64,000 nt of DNA from Microglena sp. YARC (GCA_022414725.1 CM039464.1:51378921-51442920); one strand, 5' to 3'; shown: positions 39,721-51,344, counted from the first letter of the stretch. Translations and numbers: made by a program. Notes: a model not told the origin generated them from the sequence alone.

Positions 39721-40209
39721 AGATCCAACGAAAGGCGCAGGGAAACTTCCAGGGTGCGGTGCTTTGCCGTCCCCCAAAATTGTAAATAAGAGCAAAATCT
39801 CGGCTAGAAGTTACTTAATCTACAACTAAGCGCACCATGTGCTGCACTTACCGGTTTGGATTCGGCCAAACTTTGTTCCAGTTAGCAAAAATATATGCTT
39901 TATTCCGAAAATTAAATCGGCACTGCAAGATGTGAGAACCAACGACCCGAGGCTTATGCCTAAGGTTGCTTTACTTTACTAGGAATCAAATATCAAATAA
40001 AACAAATTTGCAATTCAACATAAAATATGCATTTTACGAATCATCATCTATTCATCTTAGACAAAAGCTTACATCAGGCATCTTCTACAATACCATTATC
40101 TGATGCATGTTGTCATCATTTATTGATAACACCATAATAATAATGATAATGTGTTGGATAATTATATTATCTGATGCAAGTCATCATCATACCGTGCATC
40201 GAATAATAC

Positions 40210-40243
<34 letters not shown>

Positions 40244-40283
40244 TAATAATCACATAGTCTGACATTATGAATAATAGCAGCAT
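39721..40283. other. AT-rich intergenic DNA with (AAT)n
   Basis: No gene is seen. (AAT)n is at about 40,208-40,246, and atctgatgca motifs recur between 40,070 and 40,290. Confidence 0.5.
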
Positions 40284-40334
40284 CTGATGCATGAATACAT
40301 GATGATAAGTGATCATCATGTATTCATGCATCAG
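40284..40334. other. Perfect 23-bp stem hairpin
   Basis: ctgatgcatgaatacatgat plus gat pairs perfectly with the complement ending at 40,334 around the 5-base loop aagtg. It is directly followed by tandem repeats that lead into LX copy 4. Confidence 0.9.
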
Positions 40335-40427
40335 TACTACATCTAATATTATCTCATGTACTCATACATAAGTACTACTCATACATCAGTACTACATCTA
40401 ATATCATCTCATGTACTCATACATAAG
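40335..40427. repeat. Tandem tactacatctaatattatc units before LX copy 4
   Basis: Two to three units containing agtactacatctaat and atctcatgtactcatacat. The tactacatctaatattatc part equals the first bases of LX copy 4 and the corresponding place in copy 1, so it marks the 5' junction. Confidence 0.7.
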
Positions 40428-41515
40428 TACTACATCTAATATTATCATGGAAGAGCTGGGTAGAACCCCGTTGTGTTTTGCTTGGCTTAAACAAGCTTTG
40501 CGCTTCTGGAACAAGACCATACATAAAGAACCTGAGGATCTCATTAGAATGGCTCTTAAAGAATCTTTTGACTCCAACACTGGCTGGGTTCATGACTTGC
40601 GTTGTGCTCTCCACAAGCTAGGATCCAGTAAAAACATCAACATTTTGGAGGCTGTCGATGTCGAAGGTATTATGTCTGAAGTTTTTGAGTCATGGAGGTT
40701 TAAGTACCAAGTGACACCAATGCAGTTAGAGACATCCCTGATGAGAGAAGGGTTGGCTTTAAACGCCTCCGATACCAAAAAATGGTTCGCAGCCAACAGC
40801 AATGATGAGAATGGCTTGATTCCCTTTACATCCGCCTTACATAAGCAGGATCAGATTCGTTCTATAGCACAATTTAGAATGGGTTCCCATTGGCTGAACA
40901 CAGAAAGAATGAGGGTGGTGGATAGAGCACACATCCCTCGCTCAATGAGACACTGTCAAATGTGTGGGTTCCAAAAAACTGAGGATGAAATGCATATGTT
41001 TGAGTGCCCTTTTTATAATGATATTCGCCTCCGCTACCAGAATCTGTTTACAGATATTTATAGGCATGTCCATGAGGATACCGACTTAACCGTATGGAAT
41101 GTGGAATTCTGCGATTCCACATTCAGAACCTTTATGAATGGAAATGGCACTAAGTCTTTTTGGAGCACCTAGCCGACTATCTTTCTACTTGTAGAAGAGC
41201 AAGACAGGAAGCCCTGGACTGCTTAGTGGCACCGTAATTTATTATCCCTTTTTTTTTCTTCTTGAGACTTCTCATTTGTTAGCTTCTTACCTCCGCCACT
41301 GTAAGTGGTTGAGATCTGGGTCCTGCTCTAAGGGGTTTAATACCTACGCCACCAAAACGGTGTGGTTGGGAGTTTGGTTTGTTTGTCCTCGACACACCCC
41401 TGATGTAATGGGGTTTTTTGCTTTGTGGGTGCTTTTTCTTTTTGTTTAAAGCACAGAGTCTCATACACCCTCGCGGTGTCAAGTAGACTTTAACATGTAA
41501 TGTAATGTAATGTAA
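40428..41515 (+). mobile_element. Retrotransposon LX, copy 4 (most complete frame)
   Basis: The frame runs to 41,172 (about 250 residues): EELGRTPLCFAWLKQALRFW, ..NAFF-equivalent KKWFAANSNDENGLIPF, MGSHWLNTERMRVVDRAHI, and the knuckle CQMCGFQKTEDEMHMFEC (C-x2-C-x9-H-x3-C). The 3' UTR and a (TAATG)3-4 tail end at 41,515, 92 bp from the end of the RING gene. A one-base difference near 40,709 shifts about 15 residues relative to copy 1. Confidence 0.88.
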
Positions 41516-41606
41516 TATATTCATATTCAGAAGCTCATAAAGTAATATATGTGTTGACGGAAGCATGCAACAATTCAATTGTATTATATGCAAGCCCAGT
41601 TAAGCC

Positions 41607-42902
41607 TCACAAAAACTCAAGAATCACGTGCTCCACCACCTTGGTTCGGCACATGGGGCATTCGCGAGACTTAGCAAGCACCTGCTCACAGCAGGAAGAG
41701 CACATGCTGACATGGCCACAAGGCTGCAAGCACACATCCCGCTCCCTCTCCATACACACGACACACAGATACTCCTCCTCCTCCCCTGCCTTGTCTGCCG
41801 CCCCAACACCAGCACTCTGGCCAGTGGAAGGGTAGGTGGGAGGGTAGGTGGGAGGGTAGCTGGAAGGGTAGGTGGGAGGTAGTAGTGTAGGGGGGATGGG
41901 TGGTGGCGGCTGTCCAGCTGGCATGGCAGCCTGCCTGAGGTGACGGAATAGGGCAGGGGTCATTCCCGGTTGCATGGCAATGATGTGGCCTACCACCCAC
42001 ACCTGGGAAGCATGGTCAGGGAGTGGCGCAGGGGTGAATGCGGGAAGCCTGAATTGGCTGTTGTGTGGGGGGGCTGTGGAGGGGGGTGCAGAGGCGAAAG
42101 GGGGTGCAGAGGCCGAAGGGGGTGCAGGTGTGGAGTGGTACGCAGTTGTGGAGGGATGCCTGTGCCTCAAGGGTTGGTAAGCTCCAATAGGGGCAGCTTG
42201 CACTTGAGGTCTAGGGAGATGGGTAGGCAGGGATGGTACAAAGCCTGGGGCCACTCCACCTGCGGCTAGAGCTAGGACCTGCCCATGAAAGGAGCCAGGT
42301 GGCAGTGCATGAGGCGGCTGAACAAAACTTGGCTGGAGAACTTGAGGTTGCACAATCTGAGGCGGGATGACCTGAGGCGGCACAACAAGTGGCTGTGCAA
42401 TCTGAGGCTGTACCCTCTGCTGATGCTGTCCATGTCTGGGCAAAGCTGCATGCGAATGTATGAGCTTCAGAAGGGGGTGATCCTGATGATGATTAGCAGT
42501 GGGGGTCGGCAATCTAGGAAGCAACGCATTAGAAGTTGAGGCTCCAGTTGTAGTAGGAGCATCAGTAGCAATGTCACCACCATCACCACCCCTTTCAAGG
42601 CTGCCACCTGCATGTTGTTGTTGTGGCAGAGCCAAATCTGCATCCTTGTTCTTCATTGCCATTCCCTGATCCAGCGAATATTGCTCTCCCATTTTCGTGA
42701 GTTCAGCCTTTTCCTTGCCCTTGTCCTTCTGCCTCTGCTTCTTTTCTTTCTTGGCTTTGGCCTCCTTTGCAAATTTCTCCATCTCCTCCTCTTTAATGAG
42801 CTCCTGTGGCGTAGGTGTTTTAGGACAAATGTTAGTTTGCAAGTCTGGTGAATGGTGTTCCACGACTTCACTGCAATCCAGACACACAGTTAAGGTCAAC
42901 AC
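41607..42902 (-). CDS. C3HC4 RING-finger protein (putative E3 ubiquitin ligase)
   Basis: The open frame has up to 431 codons. A Lys/Glu-rich segment (EKFAKEAKAKKEKKQRQKDK) near residue 42 is followed by a Gln/Pro/Ala-rich middle and a C-terminal RING: C380-x2-C383-x11-C395-x-H397-x3-C401-x2-C404-x10-C415-x2-C418, ending VVEHVILEFL. C-terminal C3HC4 RINGs of this kind bind E2 enzymes. The first residues lack an ATG; the first in-frame ATG is at 42,782. However NICPKTPTPQE upstream of it is shared with the ARM gene, so coding probably begins earlier, perhaps via an acceptor at 42,871 (gattgcag). No exon-edge arrays are present. Confidence 0.85.
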   Translation of the reverse strand: MLTLTVCLDCSEVVEHHSPDLQTNICPKTPTPQELIKEEEMEKFAKEAKAKKEKKQRQKDKGKEKAELTKMGEQYSLDQGMAMKNKDADLALPQQQHAGGSLERGGDGGDIATDAPTTTGASTSNALLPRLPTPTANHHQDHPLLKLIHSHAALPRHGQHQQRVQPQIAQPLVVPPQVIPPQIVQPQVLQPSFVQPPHALPPGSFHGQVLALAAGGVAPGFVPSLPTHLPRPQVQAAPIGAYQPLRHRHPSTTAYHSTPAPPSASAPPFASAPPSTAPPHNSQFRLPAFTPAPLPDHASQVWVVGHIIAMQPGMTPALFRHLRQAAMPAGQPPPPIPPTLLPPTYPSSYPPTYPPTYPSTGQSAGVGAADKAGEEEEYLCVVCMERERDVCLQPCGHVSMCSSCCEQVLAKSRECPMCRTKVVEHVILEFL

Positions 42903-42916
42903 CAGGGATTCTCATT

Positions 42917-42926
42917 TCCACTATAT
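42917..42926 (-). promoter_or_regulatory. Possible TATA box of the RING gene
   Basis: On the minus strand gctatatatagt lies next to a gcgatcgc palindrome. It is about 135 bp upstream of the first in-frame ATG (42,782). A gctatatatagcgatcgc match also occurs at 6,783 in a PLC intron, so the pair may instead be part of a dispersed element. Confidence 0.35.
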
Positions 42927-42939
42927 ATAGCTTTGCGAT

Positions 42940-45900
42940 CGCACAGGTACGGTTTTCCCTGCGGGTTCAGTAGCTATGCAAGCGTTTGCAGGTTCTCGGG
43001 GGAGGGTCGAGGGTGGCCTGGGTGGGGATGGTTGTTTTCATTTGGGTGGGTTAGGGGCAGGAAGAGGTCAGGGAATGTAGGGGGTATTGTGGAACTTGCT
43101 AGGGATGTGTTGGAATGGTATGCGTGTGTAATACAGGGTGGGGGGCTGCTGAAGTGAAAGGGTACATGGTGTACATGTCTGTGTTTGTGGGCGTGGGGGG
43201 AGAGGGAGGGGAGTGTAGAGCGAGGGTGGAGATGGCTGGGTGGTGTGGGGGGTAGGGGGGAGTAAGATAGTGTGTGTCAAGGGGGTGGGGATGGGGGCAG
43301 CAGGATTCAGGGGGAAACAGGGGATCGTGTAGGTCCTTGGGGACGGGGGACGGGGGGAGGAATAGAGAGTACGGAAGGGAAGAGGGCATGGAAGGGAAGA
43401 GGGCATGCGTTATGTATGTTAGGTAAAAGGGGGGAATATCTCGTCGGTGTGGGTACATACAAGGGCTTTACCCATTCTGTATCCCAGACCAAGACCCAGG
43501 ACCAGGGTTGGTGGGTGGGGGTAGGGGTGGCCACCGGCCACACGGGCTACCGTAATAGTACATACATGGATTTCACGCGATTTTTTCGTTCCTCGTGTCA
43601 AAGGGGGGCGAGGGGCACGGACAATTGCAGTACTCGACGGACATCGGACACGCTGTACTGTACTGTACTGTATGACTGGGGGAATTCGTGCAAATTTCGA
43701 ATCTCACCTTCTGCGCCCTTCGCTTCGCTTCTCCTTTGCCCTTTGCCTCTCCGAGTCCTTCACACACAGCCTTACCTTTCACGTTCACGCACCACAATTG
43801 TCTTGCTGTCGTGGTCTACTTATGGTAACATGCCGGAAACAAAAATTCAGCCACTCAGCGCGCAAGGCGAGCTCTTAAGAGTTCAGACCGACGAGGAAAG
43901 GAGCCATGCAAACCAGCGTCGGCGTTGAACAGATGCTGCTAACCCACAGCAGCGCGCGACTTACAACCATGCCAGGCGGGAAGCTCATGCAACCAGTCGT
44001 GAAAATCAACGCCAGGTTAATAATCAGACAAGACGTGAACCTCATGCTGCGAGGCCGGCTGCCGCGCGCAATTCGCAACATATCATCCTCTGCATCAACG
44101 TCATGCCATCGCATTGTCTAGTCGGCAGGCAATTATTGTGAGATATTTTTGAATTTCTTCAAACCTCCACTCACTGGCATTACCTACCCTACGCGATATG
44201 GCCCTTGCACCCCTCATCCAATACCTTTTCATTGTTGCAAGCATTGATACATCGGTTGCTTAGCATGTTGCGATGTAAGACTGGCTGATATTTCCTGGTC
44301 AAAACAACAGCTGCAGACCCAAATATCTTCCGCGCAAAGAAAAATATGCAGTTATGTCGCTTTTGATTGCGCATGCCCGGTATTCTCAGCAGGGTCGGCT
44401 TTCGCAAGCTATTGGCAGGTTGGATCCGCAGCCTGCTCTTTATCCACTTCGTACTTCTGCATGATCTAGGCCCACAGCTGGAACGGATGAGGTAGGGAGA
44501 AGGGGATAACGCATGCGTGCCGGTGGTTCGAAAAAGAGAGGGTGGGGGGGAGGATTGAGGTTGGCCCACCATGGGTGGAAATGACTGGGGAGAGGGGAGA
44601 AAGAGAAAGAGTGTAGATGGGGTGGGAGGGGGAAGGGGGACATTTGGGTGGTGTGGAGATGGCTGGGGGGTAGGGGGGTATATTTGGGTGATGTGGAGAT
44701 GACTGGGGGGTAGGTGGGGTGCAAGGGGGATAAACAGAGTGTGTGTCAAGGGGGTAGGGATGGGGGGCAGGAAGATTTAGGGGGATCATGTTGGTCCTGG
44801 GGGCTGGGGGTAGGGGGGTATATTTATAGTAGGGAAAGGAAGGGGGCATGTGTTCGATATTTTGCAAAGGGGGATATCTTGATTGTGTGCATGTGAGTAA
44901 GGGGGGAGGGGAGGGTGTACGTTCAAGGGCGTTGCACGTTATGTAACCCAGGCCAGAACAGGACCCAGGACCTGGGTGGGTGGGGTGGCGGGTGGCCTCC
45001 GGCCACACGGGCAATGTACTAGTATATACATATATACATACATACAAACATCTATATATATGTAGACATACATGGGTTTCCGACCTGGCTCTAGCTGGCT
45101 TTCGAACTTAATTAGCGAGTTACTAATAGCGAATCACCCAAGTACCCACCCTGGCTATGGCTATCGGCTGAATTCGCGGGTTAGTAATAGCGTTTCTTGA
45201 CTGAGCCGACTACCCACCTGAGTGCGCAGAATTCGAATTCCCAGTTGAGTTTTCAGCATGCATCAAGATTACACCTGCGCGCCATCGCCCTCTCCGCCTT
45301 TTTGACTGAGCCGAATACCCATCCAAATTCCTACCCAGATTTCGAAAAATGACAGAGCAGATGAATGCGAAGCGATAATCTATTCCGCATTCGATCTGAG
45401 CTTTAAAACCAGTAATGGCGCTCAGACTAATTGTCTATAATCTTTTGCTCCTCGATGCCATGAATGCGCACAATCAACAAGATGTAGGCAGACGGGCGAC
45501 GATTACAGCCATCCAGCTAGCTCTTCACAGCGAAAGGCGAGCTCTACATGCCGAAGAGCATGGGAGCGATGCAAATCAAAGACGGCGTTTGGAAAATGCT
45601 GTAGGTCAGCCTGGACGAGCTGGGAATGAAAATAGATACTCTCAACTTTCTCGCAACCCCGGAACTTCAAATCTCTTTCCCCGATCATGCGCAATTCTTT
45701 CTCGCCAGCGATCTTTGTGCTTAGGCATCCATACCTCTCTCCTCTGTTCCTCACCCAGACTCTCGCATGAAGAGCCAGGGGCATTCGAATTCTCAAAATA
45801 CATTCTGAGTTCTCATTGTCAGGCGCTCATTCTATCCTCAGCGCTCTTCCGCCTGCAAGCGTTGCCACCATTCACTTCACGCATGCGCACTTTCACCATG

Positions 45901-46516
45901 CCTGTGCATCAATTGTGTCACGGTTGGCAGCCAGTGGATGCGAGCAGCCATTTCCTTCCCATTTCTCACACTTGGACTGCTCATCCTATCAATGCAATCT
46001 CTTTTCATTGTATCGATGATCGTTAAGCATGGCGCTGCGCTTTTTGATTCAGCAGGTGTTGATCGGACGGAAGTCAAAGATTTCTACCATAGAATCGCGA
46101 TACGGCCCTTGCACCCCTCATCCAATCTCTTTTCATTGTTTCAAGCATTAACACATCGGTTGCTTAGCATGTTGCGATAGAAGACTGGCTGGAACTTCCT
46201 GGTCAGAGCAACAGCTGCAGGGGATGCTTGGGGAGAGGGGAGGGGGAAGAAAGAGATTGTGTGTACATGGGGTGGGGTGAAGGGCAAGGAGGGATTCAGA
46301 AATGTGTGGAGGCTGTAGGTCTGGCTTGGGTTGAGTTGGAATGGTATGTGTGATACATCTGGGTAGGGGGGGTCCATACAAGGACGTAACCCGATACGTT
46401 ACCCAGGTCCTGGGGGCTGGGGCTGGGGGGGGTATATTTTTAGTAAGGAAAGGAAGTGGGCATGTGTTAGATATTTTGCAAAGGGGGACATATCTTGACT
46501 GTGTGCATGTGAGTAA

Positions 46517-46554
<38 letters not shown>

Positions 46555-46690
46555 GGGTGTACGTTCAAGGGCGATGCACGTTATGTAACCCAGGCCAGAA
46601 CAGGACCTAGGACCTTGGTGGGTGGTGTGGCGGGTGGCCTCGGCCACACGGGCCATGTACTAGTACATACATACATACATACATATATAC
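42940..46690 (-). repeat. Large tandem duplication between the RING and ARM genes
   Basis: G-rich blocks at 43,000-43,560, 44,470-45,010 and 46,215-46,650 share gtacgttcaagggcg.tgca, ttatgtaacccaggcc, ggtggcctccggccacacgg and tactagta(c/t)atac. Two of them are preceded by a second homologous pair, 44,195-44,330 and 46,100-46,225 (minus strand LTRK.QPV..RNMLSNRC.NA). Basic Arg-rich frames on the plus strand (43,855-44,115 and 45,470-45,640, both with the word ANQRRR) form a third pair. So a unit of about 1.7-1.9 kb is duplicated, with a third partial unit. The encoded pieces are unrecognised; the ANQRRR tracts could derive from a transposon-linked protein. Confidence 0.6.
46517..46553 (+). repeat. 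37-bp poly-G run
   Basis: An uninterrupted G homopolymer, the longest in the window. Long homopolymers of this kind are error-prone in sequencing and may vary in true length. Confidence 0.85.
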
Positions 46691-46698
46691 ATACATAC

Positions 46699-49600
46699 CT
46701 GAGCAAGGACATCAGTATCAGCTGTCATCTCATGCTTCGCCTCTACATCTTGCAACACTGTGAGAAGACCTCTTGCATCTGTCTGCAATTGTCCCCGAGT
46801 GGCAGACAACAATGCCGACAAGGGGGGAATTGCACCAGCAGCAATAATCGTCCGTCCGTTGTCGGGAAGGTTCATAGCTAGAAATCCAAGAGCCCGTATG
46901 GCATGCCTTGGTAATCTGCCCTCCTCATTGCTAGTGGACAACAATGCCACTAGGGGGGGGATGGCACCTGCAGTCTCAGCCTTCTCCACATTTCCAGCAT
47001 GCTTAAAAAGCAGAACCCCAAGAGTTTCTGCTGCCTTGCCCGGCACACTTGCTCCAGTGCCAGCGGACAACAATGCCAACAAGGGGGGAATGGCACCTGC
47101 AGCAGAAATCTTGCTTTGAAGTTCAGGAACAAAACCAGCTATCCACCTAAGAGCTACTGCTGCCTGTGCCTGCGAGCCTGCTGAATTGCTGGAATCTTCC
47201 TACTTAGGCATCCAAGAGCCATTGCCGTCTCCTGTTGCATATCTGCTAGACTGCTGGTGGATAACAGCGCCACCAAGGGCGGAATGGCACCGGCATCAGC
47301 AACCTTGATCTGAAGGTCAGGGATGTCCTCAGATAGATAGCCAAGAGCCCTCGCTGCCTTCAGCTGCACAACTTCTGGAGTGCGGGTGGACAGCAATGCC
47401 ACCAGAGGATGAATCGCACATGCAGCACCAATCTTCTGCTGAATGTCAGGACTCCTCCAAGCTAGGCACCCAAGCACCCATGCTGCGTACTATTGCAACT
47501 TTTCTGAACTGCTGGTGGATAACAGTGCCACCAAGGGCGGAATAGCACCGGCATCAGCAACCTTGACCTGAAGATCGGTTAGGTCATCAGAAAGAAAGCC
47601 AAGAGCCCTTGCTGCCTGTTCCTGCACATCTGTTGGGGTGCTAGTGGATAACAATGCCACTAAGTGGGGAAGGGCGCCTGCAGCAACTATTTCATACTGA
47701 TTTTCAAAACTATCCCAAGCTAGACATGCAAGTACCCGTGCTGTGTGATGCTGCACACCTGCTGTAGTGCTGGTGGATAGCAATGCCACCAAAGGCGAAA
47801 TAGCACCAGCGGCAGCGACCATTTGCTGAATGTCAGGAGTCGTCCAAGCTATCTGTGCAATAATAGATGCTGCTCCCTCCTGCACACACACGTCAGTGCT
47901 TGTGTACAACAACGCCACCAAGAGGGGAATGGCGCCTGCAGCTGCAATCTGCGTTTTGTTTGGACTGGCGAGATAAGATAGGGCCTTTACAGCCCCTGTC
48001 TGTACACTTGACTGAACGCCTGCAGATAGTAATGCCACCAAGGGGGAGATGGGACCTGACGCCGCCACTGCATGGCCCCCCTGCACAACACGAGCACTCT
48101 GCATATCGGGAGCAACAGCAATAACAACAGAAGTAGCTGTGCCACTGGCAGTGACGGCAGTTGCAGTAGCAGTGCCACTTCCACTGAGCACGGCGTCACC
48201 ATCGGAGATAGTGAGACACTGCTCCTTATCCCTCGCCAGGGCCGTGCTAGTAGCAGTTGTAGCAGGAGCCCTCTGCATATCGGGAGCAGCAGCAGTGGCA
48301 CGTCCACTGGGCATCATGTCACCATCTGAGATAGTGAAACTATGCTCCTCGTCTCTTGCCAAATCTGCTGAACCACTTCCACTTGGCTCCCTGCCATCAC
48401 CACTGCTTGCAAGGCTACCCCCTGCATGTTGTTGCTGTTGTTTTTGTTGTTGTATCACAGCCTTATCAGCATTTGTGTCCACCACTGACACTTCCTGGTC
48501 TGGTGAATGGTGCACTTCAGCGTTTGGTGGCCCAGCCCTGTCCTTGTCCTTCCCCTTCTGCCTCTGCTTCTCCTCTTTCTCGGCATCAGGACGCTTCCAA
48601 GCTAGACACCTAAGAGCACAAGCTGCGTACTCCAACACCTGCTCTTGGCTGTCTAGCAAACCTGTTTGCCAGCTGGTGGATAACAGTTCCACCAAGAGGG
48701 GAATAGCACCTGCTTCAACAATCTTTACCTGAATGCCAGGTATGTTAGCAGATAGATAGCTAAGAGCCCCTGCTGCCTCCTTCTGCACACCAACAGCATT
48801 GCTTGTGGACAACAAAGCCACCAAGTGGGGGATGACACCCGCATCAACCATCTCTTGCTGATTTTCAGGACTCTTCCAAGCTAAGCATGCCAGAGTCCAT
48901 GCCGTGTACTTCTGCACACCTGCTGTAGTGCTTGCAGATATCAATTCCACCAGAGGGGAAATGGCACCAGCAGAAACAACCTTTAGCTGGATTTCAGAAT
49001 CATAAAAGCTAGATTTCCGAGAGCCAGTGCTGCCTGCTCCTGCATACTTGCTGGAGTGCTAGAGGACAGAAATGCCACCAAGAGGGGAATGGCACCTGCA
49101 GCAGCAACCTCCCGTTGGATATCGAGGGCGTCTCGAGCCACCCTTCCAAGAGCAAATGCTGCCCGCTCCTGCATCCTTCCTGGTGTGCTGGTGGATAGCA
49201 AAGCCACCAAGGGGGGAATGGCACCTGCAGCAACTATCTGGCTCTGATATTCAGGACCTTCGCATGCAAAGTGTGCAAGGGCGTTGGCAGCCTTTGCCAG
49301 CACACTAGACTGAACGCCTGCAGATAGTAATGCCACCAAGGGGGGGATGGGACCTGATGCCGCCACTGCATGGCCCCCCTGCACAACACGAGCACTCTGC
49401 ATATCGGGAGCAACAGCAACAACAACAGAAGTAGCTGTGCCACTGGCAGTGACGGCAGTAGCAGTAGCAGTGCCACTTCCACTGAGCACGGCGCCACCAT
49501 CGGAGATAGTGAGACACTGCTCCTCATCCCTCGCCGGGGCCGTGCTAGTAGCAGTTGCAGCAGGAGACCTCTGCATATCGGGAGCAGCAGTGGCACGTCC

Positions 49601-49970
49601 ACTAGGCATCCTATCACCATCTGAGATAGTGAAACTATGCTCCTCGTCTCTCGCCAAATCTGCTGAACCACTTCCACTTGGCTCCCTGCCATCACCATCG
49701 CTGTCAAGGCTACCCCCTGCATGTTGCTGTTGTTTTTGTTGTTGTATCACAGCTTTATCAGCATTTGTGTCCACCACTGCCACTTCCTGATCTGGTGAAT
49801 GGTGCACTCCAGCGTTCGATAGTCCAGTCTTATCCTTGTCCTTCCCCTTCTGACTCTGCTTCTTCTCTTTCTTGGATTTGGGCTTGGTCTCCCTTGCAGT
49901 CTTCTCCATTTCCTCTTCCCGCTTAATTTGCTCCTGGCACGTATGTGTTTTAGGACAAATATTAGGGTGC
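46699..49970 (-). CDS. Armadillo-repeat protein (large exon, three frame breaks)
   Basis: The minus strand runs from an acceptor (agacag, 49,973-49,971) to a donor CAG|gtatgt at 46,698. N-terminal HPNICPKTHT and EEEMEKTARETKPKSKKEKK are shared with the RING gene. A low-complexity linker (HHSPDQEVAVVDTNADKAVI, Q-rich, then SGSGTATATAV) is followed by about six ARM repeats (consensus AGAIPPLVALLSTSTP..MQ, E.AA.ALG.LA) to 48,600. The linker then recurs (KDRAGPPNAEVHHSPDQEV), with ten or so further repeats to 46,750. Three breaks occur: a one-base insertion near 49,005, an in-frame TAG at 47,490 and a frameshift near 47,175. ARM solenoids bind proteins; the partner is unknown. The gene is a linker-plus-ARM block duplicated in tandem. 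Upstream and downstream exons are not identified. Confidence 0.82.
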
Positions 49971-50059
49971 CTGTCTATCTGTCTGTCGGTTTGTCTATCT
50001 CTACTTATGCTTATGCCAGGAGGTTATACTGTTTCAACGAATGCCTTAATGTTAGAGCT

Positions 50060-50275
50060 CGTTGAAACAAAAGGGTGCCAGGTTGGTCTTGTTTCAGGTA
50101 CATGTGTCTGAAGGACATATAGGTAGGGAGCAAGGCAGATGATCGGTAAAGTTTTAGGTAGATATGTCTGATGGACATTTAGGCAGCATGCAAGGCAGAT
50201 AATGGGTGAAGTTTCAGGTAGACATGCTTGCAGGACATTTAGGCAGCATGCAAGGCACATAATTTGTATGGTGTT
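50060..50275. repeat. 62-bp minisatellite
   Basis: Three to four units of aggtagacatgcttgcagga, catttaggcagcatgcaagg, cagataatgggtgaagtttc, upstream of the ARM exon on its strand. Confidence 0.85.
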
Positions 50276-51083
50276 GGGTAGGGCAGGTTGATAGAGGGAT
50301 GTACTGCTTGTACGTCGGTGTGTATGGCACTGTACATATCATTACACCATGTATGTCTCACTCCCTTGACATACCAGCAGCATGGTCCATGTTAGGGTAT
50401 GGGAGGTGGGGGCCAGAGGGGCTGGAGCAGAACAAACCAGAGAGGCAGGGTGCCAGGTAGTCAAGATCAACTGAGTGAACAGGCAGAGTGGGATGGCAGA
50501 TATTCAAGCTTCGGTGATAAACTAGCTGGTGAGGTCAGGAGATCTCATCCATCATCTGAAAAACATGATGATTTACCTTCTCGCCTTTGGTTCCTGCTTC
50601 CTAGCACCCTTCACGAGAGGTTTGAGCTGGTCTGAGCAGACGGACTGGAAGAGATTTGAACCCGAGGAACTATGCGACTGATGAGCGAAGACGTAGCTCG
50701 AACACTCCCAAGCAGAAGGGAAGGTCTGAAGTCGTCTTAAGTCGTATGCCCCCCGCGCGCCCCCGCGCCCGCGCCAGGGGGGGCCTAGATTTTCGCCCCC
50801 CGCCGCCCCCCGCCCGACGTACCTAGCTGGCGTCCGAGCGCGAGCGCTAGCCCGTAGCCCGTCGACACGTGGACCCCACCCAGCTTCCATCCAGCTCGAT
50901 CCAGCTCATGAATTGGCTCCAGGCCTGTGCCACATCCGATTATTGATTAGACTAAGTGGATCGTTGATTATATTAGAGAGCAGCGCCATCAGCCGGCCAG
51001 TGTTCACCCCAAACAGTTTCATCGTTAATCACACGGTTGGCGTCCTCGGCCTTCTCTGTCTCTCTGTTTCTTTGTTTCTGCAG
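50276..51083. other. Intergenic DNA with a GC-rich island
   Basis: No gene is supported. Bases 50,745-50,830 are GC-rich with many CG dinucleotides (ccccccgcgcgcccccgcgc) and could be a CpG-rich promoter for either flanking gene. Bases 50,650-50,690 contain a T-arm-like gatttgaacccgagg without a tRNA around it. Confidence 0.35.
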
Positions 51084-51084
51084 T

Positions 51085-51235
51085 TCTACCAGGAACATTT
51101 CAGACCTAGCATAGTCGACAGTGATTCCTCGTTCTCTCAATAGCCTCTGCGTTCCTATCTTGAGTCGTCTAGCCAAGGAGCCCCCCCCCCCCCCCCACCT
51201 CCAAACACACACACACACAGAGGACCCAAACACAC
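51085..51235 (-). other. Candidate exon of unknown gene (minus) or early PLC B exon (plus)
   Basis: Minus strand: an open stretch reading LARRLKIGTQRLLRERGITV, DYARSEMFLVELQ, then KQRNRETEKAEDANRV, helical in character. Plus strand: a good acceptor (tttgtttctgcag, 51,084) followed by FYQEHFRPSIVDSDSSFSQ and a stop. I cannot decide between them. Confidence 0.25.
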
Positions 51236-51256
51236 CACCACCACCACATCACGCAC

Positions 51257-51295
<39 letters not shown>

Positions 51296-51344
51296 AAACA
51301 CACCCACACATACACTCTACATACACAAACTGGGTTAACCATGT

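Noticed and set aside
44189..44749. 186-residue minus-strand frame as a gene
   Set aside because: Its first two thirds are antisense of G-rich repeats; only a short conserved block at the end is kept as part of the duplicated unit.
50650..50700. tRNA on the minus strand
   Set aside because: A T-arm-like string is present, but stems do not pair and no D arm or acceptor stem is found.
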